From CBDHGY01 sp965263325 (GTDB lineage: Bacteria; Pseudomonadota; Alphaproteobacteria; Caulobacterales; Hyphomonadaceae): a stretch of DNA of 64,000 bases. Location of the stretch: assembly GCA_965263325.1 (NCBI GenBank), contig CBDHGY010000002.1:2728001-2792000 (forward strand), read 5' to 3'. The notes under the pieces are model-generated. The model did not search any database and was not told where the DNA came from. It worked only from the letters and a program-made list of their open reading frames with translations. Shown piece after piece: positions 36,215 to 44,464 of this stretch (position 1 is the first letter of the stretch; each line of letters begins with the position of its first letter). Both the position numbers and the translations under genes were made by a program.

Positions 36215-36226
36215 TGATCCGGATCA
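36215..36226. promoter_or_regulatory. 12-bp palindrome between the UrcA-like and CadC-like genes
   Basis: TGATCCGGATCA is a perfect palindrome in the 228-bp divergent intergenic region, 79 bp before the CadC-like start. It sits after an AT-rich TTGATTATAATGATA promoter-like stretch. It may be the regulator's site; this is inference from position. Confidence 0.35.
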
Positions 36227-36304
36227 TATATTCTTAGTTCCAAAAGCCCCTTCATTGTGTTTGTTTATTGGTCTATTACCAATGTCGATTGGGGACATTT
36301 CGAG

Positions 36305-38266
36305 ATGCACATCGATGAGACAATAAGTGCGTTCAAAGTCGGCGACTGGACGGTGCGTCCGGCGGAGCTCAGCGTAGCAGGTGAAGCGATTGCTCACACG
36401 CTTGAAGCAAAAGTCATGGACGTCCTTTTAGTGCTCGCCGCGGACGCCGGCGAAGTGGTTAGCCGTGATACGCTAATCGACAAGGTATGGGGTACGGAGT
36501 TTGGCGGTGATGAAAGCCTGACACGCGCAATATCATTGCTGCGCAAGGCTTTAGGTGACACCCGCGGCAACCACAATCATATCCTGACGGTACCGAGGCG
36601 GGGGTATCAATTGATTGCGAGTGTTGGGCCGATCGACCTTGAAAGGTCGGCGTTGCCAGTTCAAGAACCCAGTGCACCGTCGCCTGCGATCACTCCTGAA
36701 CATTCCACGGCGGCCCCCGCTTCAGGCAGCTCGCGAGCAAGTTGGCCTGCACCCATCACCATATTAGCGTTTGGCGCAGTTGCATTCATCGCGGTTTTGT
36801 TTGGCGCCAGCTGGCTATTCTCGCCGTCTGGACCGGACCGCGTTACTGCATCTGCAAAACTGTTTGACCCGGGATATTATCTTGTTGAGCGGGTAGTCAC
36901 GGCGCAGGATGACCCAGACTTGGAGGCGGTTGCGCGCAGTCTTTCCCGTGATGTGGTCAAATACATGTCTGATGCCGGATTGAAAGTTGGCGTCCGCGTG
37001 GAAGGTGATGATACCCAGTCGCCAGAATTCGTGCTCCAAGGCGTCGTTCACCAAGATGATGTGCAATTTACTCTGACACGTTGGGACGGCGGGGCGCCTC
37101 TTTGGACTGAGACTTTGGGAAATGAAGGGGCTTCGATTGAGTCGATTGCCGGGTTCGCTTCTATACGCCCGGCATCGATTGCATCATGCATCGAAGACAT
37201 TCGCCGTATGGATGAGACCGCCAACAAGGATGTGATGAGGTTGGTGGCGCAGTTTTGTGCAGCCATTCATGATTCCAGATTCTTTGTGTTGGCAGAACTC
37301 GCTGAGAATATTCTCGATCAAGCTCCAGGCTCAATCATCGGCGAAGCGCTCGGCGTATATGGCTATGGTAGCTTGATTTGGCATGGTCGCGAAACGACAG
37401 AGGACCAGAATAAATCCCGCCAACGCCTGGAAGAATTGTATGCGCGAGTGTTAGCAAGAGATCCCGAGAATCCAGCGGCCAAATTGGGGCGAACGATGTC
37501 GTTCCGTTTCGATGATCCACAACGAATGTTGAACGAACTCGAAACAGGATACCGAGCGAGCCTTTTCGATTCTCAGAGACTATTTTTCCTGGGTATGGCA
37601 CTTCGGGTGGTCGGTCAAAACGAACAGGCGATTGATGCCATGCGGCGTGCGAGCGCGAACCCTCATCATGTTCCTAACGCATTGTACTTTGCGTCTTATA
37701 TGGAGCATGTGTTTGGGCGGCCATTCGCGGAGATGAGCGAGATTGATGCCGCTGAAGAACAACTTGGAATAAGTAACACCTATGGCGGGTTTAAGTTTCA
37801 AATATTTCTTTATTACAAGCCAGTGGAAGAGGCTCAGGAATATCTTGAAGATGTAGAGTTCCCAAATCAGCGTACCAAGGATTGCATGATCGCATTTATT
37901 CGAGCGCGCTCAGGCGAGCTAAGCTCCAATGTTCAAGTGTTAGATCGCTGCGAAAGCGCTTTGGGGCCGTCCGCTCTGCATAGGATTTATGTTCAATTAG
38001 GCATGTTAGACGAGGCTTTCGAGGCGAGTATTCGCGTTTTGGAAGTTCAGGACCTTCGCAGTTTCTGGCCCACGCACTTCCACTTCCCGGAATATGCTGC
38101 ATTTCGCGCAGATCCCCGATTTTGGGAAGTTTCAGAAAAGTACGACATGCTTGGTTTGTGGCTCGCGTCCGGCCGTTGGCCAGATTGGTGCTTTGAGCCT
38201 GATCTCGGTTATGATTGCGAAACCCGTGCGCGCGCCTACAAAGCTGGAACGCTGCAAGTTGAATAA
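36305..38266 (+). CDS. CadC-like membrane-bound winged-helix regulator with periplasmic repeats
   Basis: 653 residues from ATG 36305, nine bases after TTGGGGA; GTG 36257 is a weaker start. Residues 5-100 are an OmpR/CadC winged helix (EVVSRDTLIDKVWGTEFGGD, SLTRAISLLRKALGD, VPRRGYQLIA). A Pro/Ser-rich linker leads to one membrane helix near 155-175 (ITILAFGAVAFIAVLFGASW). The large periplasmic part has helical repeats like TPRs and several cysteines. Such proteins sense envelope signals and bind DNA directly. The target may be the divergent UrcA-like gene. Confidence 0.87.
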   Translation: MHIDETISAFKVGDWTVRPAELSVAGEAIAHTLEAKVMDVLLVLAADAGEVVSRDTLIDKVWGTEFGGDESLTRAISLLRKALGDTRGNHNHILTVPRRGYQLIASVGPIDLERSALPVQEPSAPSPAITPEHSTAAPASGSSRASWPAPITILAFGAVAFIAVLFGASWLFSPSGPDRVTASAKLFDPGYYLVERVVTAQDDPDLEAVARSLSRDVVKYMSDAGLKVGVRVEGDDTQSPEFVLQGVVHQDDVQFTLTRWDGGAPLWTETLGNEGASIESIAGFASIRPASIASCIEDIRRMDETANKDVMRLVAQFCAAIHDSRFFVLAELAENILDQAPGSIIGEALGVYGYGSLIWHGRETTEDQNKSRQRLEELYARVLARDPENPAAKLGRTMSFRFDDPQRMLNELETGYRASLFDSQRLFFLGMALRVVGQNEQAIDAMRRASANPHHVPNALYFASYMEHVFGRPFAEMSEIDAAEEQLGISNTYGGFKFQIFLYYKPVEEAQEYLEDVEFPNQRTKDCMIAFIRARSGELSSNVQVLDRCESALGPSALHRIYVQLGMLDEAFEASIRVLEVQDLRSFWPTHFHFPEYAAFRADPRFWEVSEKYDMLGLWLASGRWPDWCFEPDLGYDCETRARAYKAGTLQVE

Positions 38267-38267
38267 A

Positions 38268-38296
38268 AACAGCCCTCGCAAATAGCGAGGGCTGTT
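38268..38296. terminator. Bidirectional terminator
   Basis: AACAGCCCTCGC (38268-38279) and GCGAGGGCTGTT (38285-38296) form a perfect 12-bp stem. It lies between the convergent CadC-like and lipoprotein genes; the minus strand has TTTTATTC after it. Confidence 0.85.
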
Positions 38297-38344
38297 ACCA
38301 ACTTCCGAAAAGGGACGTGCATAAAGCTCGGAAGCAGGTGTCCT

Positions 38345-38908
38345 TTAGTAACGACGAAGAGAGACCGGGATCGAATTCGGCGCACTGCTTGACGTTGTTT
38401 TGCAGCACCGAACTTTCATTTCCAGAACCCGGTCGTGGAAGCGGCACTCCTTGTCATTAATCTCACGGAGGATCGAAGGCCCCCCGGAACGGGTTGTGTA
38501 ACGAGACTGAGTGCAGCTTGTCAGCGTGTAGCCAGGCTGGCAGGTCCCGATATTTGTTTTCTGGATTGTGCGCGTTTCGCAGGTGAGATTGTCCATTTGG
38601 CCAAGAGCCGAATTTGCGCGCTGCATCGCCTCCATTGCCAAATTTCCTGCACGGTCGGCGGCCGCCTGCGCAGAGCTCGCCGCTGTGAGCGCGCGATCTG
38701 CAATCATGCGGGCATCGCGCAAGCTCATATTCGTGTCGGCAATTGCTGTAGAATTGCCGTCGATTTCCACCTTGAGCTGGCAGACGTCTTCCTGAGCTTT
38801 TGTGCCGTCCGCACAATAGTCAGCAACGGTCATTCCGTTCGGAAGGCCAGCACATGCGCTCAGCAAGACAGCGCTTGCCATGCCAAAAATAGACGCTTGG
38901 AGTTTCAT
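38345..38908 (-). CDS. Lipoprotein with alanine-rich coiled coil and cysteine-rich tail
   Basis: 187 residues. Lipobox LLSAC makes Cys19 the lipidated residue. Residues 50-105 are an alanine-rich heptad region (RMIADRALTAASSAQAAADR and on) like the Lpp trimeric coil. The C-terminal 75 residues hold seven cysteines, including a CC pair (VRCCKT), suggesting a disulfide-bonded domain. I recognise no family for the tail. An Lpp-like envelope tether with an added folded head is possible but unproven. Confidence 0.7.
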   Translation of the reverse strand: MKLQASIFGMASAVLLSACAGLPNGMTVADYCADGTKAQEDVCQLKVEIDGNSTAIADTNMSLRDARMIADRALTAASSAQAAADRAGNLAMEAMQRANSALGQMDNLTCETRTIQKTNIGTCQPGYTLTSCTQSRYTTRSGGPSILREINDKECRFHDRVLEMKVRCCKTTSSSAPNSIPVSLRRY

Positions 38909-39116
38909 TTTAGGTCACCCAACTTATTGCACCCGCCGCCTCTGCGAGCTCGATTTCTTCAGATTCGAGGCGATGCATCCCCCGTGCCACCGCTGAAATC
39001 ACTGGGTTTTTTCCAGTGGTATGGTGCGATGCAGTATCACTTACCGCTCGTTAACGCATCTGTGTGATTTTTAACAATGATAAGTAGACACTGGAGTACC
39101 CACGGAGGGTCTCGAT

Positions 39117-39512
39117 ATGCCACTTAAATTGTCCCTGAAGCCGGGCGAGACGTTTATCGTTAACGGCGCTGTTGTCAGAAATGGCGACCGGCGCGGCGTG
39201 TTGCTGCTGGAAAACCAGGCGCGTGTCCTGCGCGAGAAAGATATTATGCATGCAGATGAAGCCGTTACACCGGCTTCGCGCTGCTATTTCGCCGTCATGC
39301 AGATGTACCTGACCGGGAAATCTGAAGGCCGGATATATGATCAGTTCGCGCGTGCGCTCGCAGAGCTGATGGGCGACGTTAAGGATGAAGAAGGCCGATT
39401 GCAGGCTTTAAAAGTGTCCGAACTGGTTTCTTCCGGCAATCTTTACAAAGCGCTTGGCCAATGCCGAAAGCTCGTCAGCGCGGAAGCCAAAGCGGCTGGT
39501 AAGGCCGCTTGA
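39117..39512 (+). CDS. flbT: Flagellar biosynthesis repressor FlbT
   Basis: 131 residues, the normal length. LKLSLKPGETFIVNGAVVRN, LLLENQARVLREKDIM and CYFAVMQMYLTG match FlbT throughout. In Caulobacter FlbT binds the 5' leader of flagellin mRNA and limits its stability until the hook is complete. The ribosome site ACGGAGGG precedes the ATG. TTAAC half-sites, the CtrA core, lie at about 39051-39078. No flaF or flagellin gene is nearby; the next gene is an unknown protein. Confidence 0.92.
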   Translation: MPLKLSLKPGETFIVNGAVVRNGDRRGVLLLENQARVLREKDIMHADEAVTPASRCYFAVMQMYLTGKSEGRIYDQFARALAELMGDVKDEEGRLQALKVSELVSSGNLYKALGQCRKLVSAEAKAAGKAA

Positions 39513-39844
39513 TGGCCGGTGAAGCCCTCAAACGATCCGCGGTCATGGATGCTGCGGCTCTTTGTGAGACCGATTGGTCTAATGGGGATGCACTCGGGCT
39601 CGATGAGGCCATTTCTCTGCTGGAATCAGGCAAAGTCAGCGGCGATATGCAAGTCGATTTCGGTGACGGCGTGCCTGTCAAAGTCGTTGCGGGTCCAGGC
39701 CTGCTTCAACGTTTAAAAGGTCACCGCATGTTACTGGCCGTCGCCGACGGCGCAGCTGACTTAACCGCTGCACGCCCCGTGGAGCGTGGTGTCTTTATTG
39801 ATCCTGATGCGGCGGCGCTTTTAGGTGCACTTCCTGAGAGGTAG
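39512..39844 (+). CDS. Hypothetical protein co-translated with flbT
   Basis: 110 residues from the ATG at 39512, which overlaps the FlbT stop (TGATG). No signal peptide or membrane helix. The sequence has an N-terminal helical part (EALKRSAVMDAAALCETDWS), an acidic helix, then short strands (MQVDFGDGVPVKVVAG) and ends ALLGALPER. I do not recognise it. It is not FlaF. Tight coupling to flbT suggests a role in flagellin control or assembly. Confidence 0.65.
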   Translation: MAGEALKRSAVMDAAALCETDWSNGDALGLDEAISLLESGKVSGDMQVDFGDGVPVKVVAGPGLLQRLKGHRMLLAVADGAADLTAARPVERGVFIDPDAAALLGALPER

Positions 39845-39959
39845 CGTCCGCGCGTTACGAATGGTGACGCGAGTTCGCCGGTAGTGAAATTCTCTTTCCC
39901 TGTTCTCTGCGGACCGTTCAATTATGAAGAGGACAGTTCTCAGCAGAGTGGATACTTGT

Positions 39960-40412
39960 CTAAACAGGTAATTCGGTCGTGTGTTTTAAACATTCCATCG
40001 CAAAAGTCGCGCTGACATCAGCGATCTCCATTTGTTTGATCAGAGATTTATAGACGCGGTCATATTCGCTGACAGAAGCCACAACTATCTTCAACAAATA
40101 GTCTACATCGCCGGCCATCCGATAGAACTCGACAACTTCCGGAATTCGGGCGGTCGTTTTGGCGAATTTTTCAAGCCATTGAGACGAATGATCATTCGTG
40201 CGAATGGCAACAAAAACGGTTTGTCCGAGTCCGAGTTTTTGCGGATCACAAATCGCGACGCGAGACTTCAGAATACCGTTCTCTTCTAAACGCCGCACCC
40301 GCCGCCAGCATGTATTCACAGATACGCTCAATTGCTCAGCAAGCGACTCCAGGGACGTGCTCGCGTCTCGTTGCAAGTGACGCAAAATCTGACGGTCAAT
40401 TTCATCGATCAT
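39960..40412 (-). CDS. Lrp/AsnC-family transcriptional regulator
   Basis: 150 residues. Winged helix at 1-60 (IDEIDRQILRHLQRDASTSL, VSVNTCWRRVRRLEENGIL), then the RAM ligand domain (VFVAIRTNDHSSQWLEKFAK, MAGDVDYLLKIVVAS). It is divergent from a cysteine synthase-like gene across a 114-bp AT-rich region. In enterobacteria the Lrp-type DecR controls cysteine breakdown; a similar link to sulfur amino acids is suggested here by position only. Confidence 0.92.
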   Translation of the reverse strand: MIDEIDRQILRHLQRDASTSLESLAEQLSVSVNTCWRRVRRLEENGILKSRVAICDPQKLGLGQTVFVAIRTNDHSSQWLEKFAKTTARIPEVVEFYRMAGDVDYLLKIVVASVSEYDRVYKSLIKQMEIADVSATFAMECLKHTTELPV

Positions 40413-40526
40413 TATAATATGACCCCAAAAAAACGAAAATTATTATCAACAATTCGTCTAAAAACGTAAAAATTGCAATGATTTTCGATCCGGATCCGAC
40501 GATACCTACCATTCTAGGAGGTCCAG
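40413..40526. promoter_or_regulatory. Divergent Lrp operator region
   Basis: The interval is unusually AT-rich, with an imperfect inverted repeat ACGAA...TTCGT (about 40433-40457) and phased A/T runs, as in Lrp binding regions. AGGAGG at 40518-40523 is the ribosome site of the synthase gene. Confidence 0.45.
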
Positions 40527-41579
40527 ATGGCATTTTCATCCATAGAACCGCTTCAGTTTTGCCATAGAACGCGACTCGCATCCCTGGCGGGGACAATCGG
40601 ACGTACGCCGCTTTTAGCCGTTCACCTTAACTGGAAAGGCGCACGGCGTGTCATCTATGCCAAGGCCGAGCATTATAATTTAACAGGCAGCATCAAGGAC
40701 CGCATGGCGTTGAATATACTACGATGCGGCTATGAGAGTGGCGCATTAAAATCAGGCGACATGATCGTCGAAGCTTCGAGTGGGAATGCAGGGATTGCCA
40801 TGGCCGCACTCGGCCGGGCGCTCGGGCATCCGGTCCGCATATATATGCCTGACTGGATGAGCGATGAGCGCAAATCCTTGCTGCGTTCGCTTGGCGCAGA
40901 ACTTTGTCTGGTGAGCCGTAAGGCGGGTGGTTTCCTCGGTGCAATTGCAGCGACCGAACAACTCGCAGAGTCGCGCGACAATGTATTTCTTCCGCGCCAA
41001 TTTTCGAACAATCAAAACTGTCGCGCGCACGAAACGACGACAGGACCTGAATTTTTAAAGCAGCTGGCGTCGATCGGGCGCACACCAGATGCTTTTGTCG
41101 CGGGCGTCGGAACAGGTGGCACGGTGATGGGAGTCGGCCGTGCACTCCGCGCCGCACATCCGAATGTTCGGGTTTGCCCGCTCGAACCTGCCGAGTCTCC
41201 CACTCTCTCGACCGGGTACAAGATTGGTGCGCACCGGATTCAAGGTGTGTCGGACGATTTTATTCCGGCCATCGTCAAACTGGATGAGGTGAATGAAATC
41301 GTCGCCGCAAACGATGGCGACGCAATCATTATGGCGCAAAAACTGGCTTCTGAACTGGGACTAGCCGTTGGTATATCTTCGGGCGCAAATCTCATCGGTG
41401 CATTGAAGGTTCAGGATCAGCTTGGCAGCCATTCTTGCGTCGCGACAATCTTCTGTGATGACAATAAAAAATATCTGTCTACGGATCTCTCAGGGGAAGA
41501 GACAGTGAAGCCGAGCTATATTGCACCGCAAGTCGAATTAATTGGTTTCGAATCCTTTGTTTTACCCGGTTTGCATTGA
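40527..41579 (+). CDS. PLP-dependent cysteine synthase/cystathionine synthase-like enzyme
   Basis: 350 residues. The PLP lysine is in NLTGSIKDRMALNIL, the substrate loop is EASSGNAGIAMAALG, and the phosphate-binding glycine loop is GVGTGGTVMGVGRAL. VGISSGANLIGAL matches the C-terminal serine motif. It is fold type II, near cysteine synthase, but diverges enough that a lyase or desulfhydrase role is equally possible. Regulation by the divergent Lrp gene is likely. The last 40 residues (VKPSYIAPQVELIGFESFVL) extend beyond CysK. Confidence 0.88.
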   Translation: MAFSSIEPLQFCHRTRLASLAGTIGRTPLLAVHLNWKGARRVIYAKAEHYNLTGSIKDRMALNILRCGYESGALKSGDMIVEASSGNAGIAMAALGRALGHPVRIYMPDWMSDERKSLLRSLGAELCLVSRKAGGFLGAIAATEQLAESRDNVFLPRQFSNNQNCRAHETTTGPEFLKQLASIGRTPDAFVAGVGTGGTVMGVGRALRAAHPNVRVCPLEPAESPTLSTGYKIGAHRIQGVSDDFIPAIVKLDEVNEIVAANDGDAIIMAQKLASELGLAVGISSGANLIGALKVQDQLGSHSCVATIFCDDNKKYLSTDLSGEETVKPSYIAPQVELIGFESFVLPGLH

Positions 41580-41797
41580 CGTGTTACGCACCAAGAAAGT
41601 CTTTTCTAGGCGGTTACTCAATCTAGCAGGCCCTCAGACGTAGGGCTGCTTAAGGCGCTCGCTGAGATTGGGGTAACGGTCACATAAGGGTGAATTCCGT
41701 GCGTTACCTGTCTATTCGCGCTCTTCTCGAACGCGCTGGGGATTCCGTTTGAACTCTCCCCCTTGACGCTAAAGCCTATTCACGTACAGCGCTGCGA

Positions 41798-42451
41798 ATG
41801 ACCCCAGAAGTTCTATCTCTTTTCACCGCGTCATTTGTGACGTTCTTCGTTTTGATCGATGTGATTGGCGTCGCTCCGATTTTTGCGACGCTTACCGCTC
41901 AGGGATCGGCTGCTTGGCGCAGATCCATGGCGATCAAATCTGTCATCGTCGCAGCGCTGATTGTTTACGCATTCGCCTTTGGCGGGGCGTGGGTGCTCAG
42001 CCATATGGGTATTTCGATTGATGCGTTCCGCGCTGCTGGCGGGATTCTCCTGTTCCTGATTGCGCTCGATATGGTGTTTGAGAAACGTACAGAGCGCCGG
42101 GAAAACCGCGCTGAAGATGTGCTTGCCGATGCCGAACCGCGCTCGGGCGAACCAGATGATATTTCGGTATTTCCGATGGGTATTCCTATGCTTGCGGGGC
42201 CGGGCACGATTGCCATGGCGATGCTATTGATGTCGAATTCCAAGGGATGGATGGAGAGCACCGCCGTTCTCTTGGCGCTGGCCGCAAATTTTGTCGTAGC
42301 GCTCGTTGTGCTGCTAGGAGTTGGACCCATTATGCGGTGGCTTGGCGATAGTATTGCCGGGGGGCTCACCCGAATTTTTGGTGTGATCCTTGCCGCGCTG
42401 TCCGTTCAGCTGCTGATCGACGGAATAAAAGGCGCGTTCAATCTCGCCTAG
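41798..42451 (+). CDS. marC: MarC-family integral membrane protein
   Basis: 217 residues, six membrane helices. FVTFFVLIDVIGVAPIFATL at the start and FPMGIPMLAGPGTIAMAMLL near residue 130 are family signatures. MarC proteins were once linked to multiple resistance, but their function is unclear; some are transporters. The gene stands alone after a 218-bp interval with a TTGACG promoter-like box. Its stop lies in CTAG (42448-42451), shared with the convergent gene. Confidence 0.9.
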   Translation: MTPEVLSLFTASFVTFFVLIDVIGVAPIFATLTAQGSAAWRRSMAIKSVIVAALIVYAFAFGGAWVLSHMGISIDAFRAAGGILLFLIALDMVFEKRTERRENRAEDVLADAEPRSGEPDDISVFPMGIPMLAGPGTIAMAMLLMSNSKGWMESTAVLLALAANFVVALVVLLGVGPIMRWLGDSIAGGLTRIFGVILAALSVQLLIDGIKGAFNLA

Positions 42452-43725
42452 TAGATTGCCGCTTTGCGCGGGCGATTGGAAATCGATCGTTGCAACACTG
42501 CCAGGAATGCCATTACCAGCGCGATTGAGATCGCGACCAACATCATGATTTGAAGAATGAGCGGGCCCGTTAGAGGGACACCTGAACGCGCAAGTTCAAG
42601 CGCCTCCGCGCCCTTCAATTTCACAAGTGCGATTGATCGATCGCCGCTTGCTTCTGCGATCAGCCGTGCGCGGCGCATATCTTCTGTGGACCTGACATGC
42701 TCCAGAAGCGTTATTGCCCCGGCAGGGCTTGTTGCTTCTGCGATTCGGTTGACGAGTTCGATTTCGACGGTGAGACGCGAAAGTCTCGAACCATCAAATG
42801 TATCTGCGTAAGCAGCCTTCACGCGTTCAGCCAGCACGTTCATCGGAGCGACTTCACTGAGAACTTGTTCGAGCCGGGGGCGAAGCGTGTCTTCCGGCAT
42901 GACATCCCCAAGCCTTGCTCGTAGCAGCGATAAATAAGTGTCCTTCAGGCGACCGGCCCGGTGCGCTCCTTTCAGGATAGAGGCGGCTTCGGCGATGTTC
43001 ACGCTCGGGGGTGTTTCGGGATCAATCGTTGCCAGGCCTGTAAGGCGTAAGACGAAACTGTCATTCTCATCGCCGTTGATCCAGCGGCGAGAGTTAGACG
43101 CTAGATCTTCCAGGTCACCGAGCAGTGAGAATGAGCTTTCTCTAACCGGCAGAGACGGCCTTGCTGAAGGCTCTGGCGTGATCTCCTCTGATTCAGCTTC
43201 GCTTTCAGCAACAGCCGGATCCGCTTCAGAATCAGGTGCGGTTTCTTCCGGTTCTGGGATGTCCACGCTCGGCGGGCGGGTAGCTGCGATGTATTTGTTG
43301 CTTACGGAATTTGGCAAAAGACGGAGCGCGGCGCGGCTTAAGCGTTCATCCTCAGTGCCAGAGACTTCCGCGTTTGCCATGGCCCGCAATTTGTTCACGT
43401 CATCTCGGCCCAGGATTTGCGGCGCGGAGAGCAAGAAACCGCGCGCGGCAGATAGATCCCTTTGCTCGAGTTCTCGTTCGATCAGATCTGACCAGTATTG
43501 ATCGGCTTCTTTGCCGCCATGGCGCAAATTTTCAAAGGCGGATTCGATGTTCCGGCGTGTTTCAGTCAACGCTTCTGGAGTGGGGGATTGTCCGATCCCT
43601 TCGCCAGAAAATGCCAAGATAACAACGCGTGCGGCTATGATTGGCAGCAAAAATAGCAAGCCGTTAAAGATCAGCGAGAGAAACCACGCTGCTGAGTGTC
43701 CCGAATTCTGTCTATATGTGACCAT
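42448..43725 (-). CDS. Hypothetical membrane protein with helical repeats
   Basis: 425 residues. A membrane helix lies near 15-38 (FLSLIFNGLLFLLPIIAARV) and another at 385-408 (LILQIMMLVAISIALVMAFL). Between them are helical, TPR-like segments and a Glu/Pro-rich linker at 150-195. The C-terminus is short and basic. It recalls envelope-stress or secretion scaffolds, but I cannot name a family. It does not appear to be in an operon. Confidence 0.7.
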   Translation of the reverse strand: MVTYRQNSGHSAAWFLSLIFNGLLFLLPIIAARVVILAFSGEGIGQSPTPEALTETRRNIESAFENLRHGGKEADQYWSDLIERELEQRDLSAARGFLLSAPQILGRDDVNKLRAMANAEVSGTEDERLSRAALRLLPNSVSNKYIAATRPPSVDIPEPEETAPDSEADPAVAESEAESEEITPEPSARPSLPVRESSFSLLGDLEDLASNSRRWINGDENDSFVLRLTGLATIDPETPPSVNIAEAASILKGAHRAGRLKDTYLSLLRARLGDVMPEDTLRPRLEQVLSEVAPMNVLAERVKAAYADTFDGSRLSRLTVEIELVNRIAEATSPAGAITLLEHVRSTEDMRRARLIAEASGDRSIALVKLKGAEALELARSGVPLTGPLILQIMMLVAISIALVMAFLAVLQRSISNRPRKAAIY

Positions 43726-43919
43726 TCGGCGTCTAATCCACTCGTAAAACTTAACCTAAAGCACTATTGGCATAGCGCACAAAATGCCTCTTCAAATCAA
43801 GTGCCAGTTCGCAGCAATCTTATCTGAATACTCGCTTTGGTTGCTGTATCGCCCAACTTTCACCTGTGTTCGGTCACAATTTATTGAAATTAAAGGAAAA
43901 ATTCGTGAATTATGATTGG

Positions 43920-43948
43920 TTGTAAACTGCCAGAGGCCACTGTATAGG
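43920..43948 (+). promoter_or_regulatory. dksA promoter
   Basis: TTGTAA (43920-43925), 17 bp, TATAGG (43943-43948) is a plausible sigma-70 promoter just before the dksA ribosome site GAAGG (43963-43967). Confidence 0.5.
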
Positions 43949-43975
43949 GACATCAAACGAGTGAAGGTAATGGGC

Positions 43976-44443
43976 ATGCCTGAGTCAAATTCCTCCGCGA
44001 ACGGGTCGGAAAAATCCAAACGGAAACCGGCGGCTAAGTCGGCGAAAGCCTATAAACCGACGCAAAAAGAATCGTTTATGAATGCGAAGCAGCAGGAATA
44101 TTTCCGCCAGAAGCTGCTCGACTGGAAGACCGAAATTCTGGAAGGTTCGCGCGCAACGATTTCCAATCTCCAGCAGGAAACCAGTGCGCTGCCAGATATC
44201 GTCGACCGCGCATCTGCGGAAAGCGATAAGGCGCTTGAACTCAGAACGCGCGATCGCCAACGCAAGCTGATCTCGAAAATTGATTCAGCGCTCCGCCGGA
44301 TCGATGAAGGGACATACGGATACTGTGTTGATACGGGTGAGCCGATCAGTCTGAAACGCCTCGAAGCGCGCCCTACCGCAACCATGACGCTCGAAGCGCA
44401 GGAACGCCACGAGCGCAAAGAGCGCACCGTTCGGGATGATTGA
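43976..44443 (+). CDS. dksA: DksA-family RNA polymerase-binding factor
   Basis: 155 residues from ATG 43976, eight bases after GAAGG; ATG 43970 would be too close to it. A basic N-terminus precedes the coiled coil (EYFRQKLLDWKTEILEGSRA) with DRASAESDKALEL at its tip and the zinc-finger region GTYGYCVDTGEPISLKRLEA. Only one of the four canonical cysteines is kept, the C-to-T/S form typical of alphaproteobacterial DksA. It tunes transcription with ppGpp through the RNA polymerase secondary channel. Confidence 0.92.
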   Translation: MPESNSSANGSEKSKRKPAAKSAKAYKPTQKESFMNAKQQEYFRQKLLDWKTEILEGSRATISNLQQETSALPDIVDRASAESDKALELRTRDRQRKLISKIDSALRRIDEGTYGYCVDTGEPISLKRLEARPTATMTLEAQERHERKERTVRDD

Positions 44444-44464
44444 TTAGCGTCGCTTTAGCACGCA

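Noticed and set aside
16335..38908. Shared MKLQAS start in MlaA and the lipoprotein at 38345-38908, considered as a duplication
   Set aside because: Similarity ends with the signal peptide; the mature proteins are unrelated.
41580..41797. 218-bp interval before marC, examined for a tRNA or small RNA
   Set aside because: No cloverleaf, no terminator and only a weak promoter-like box were seen.
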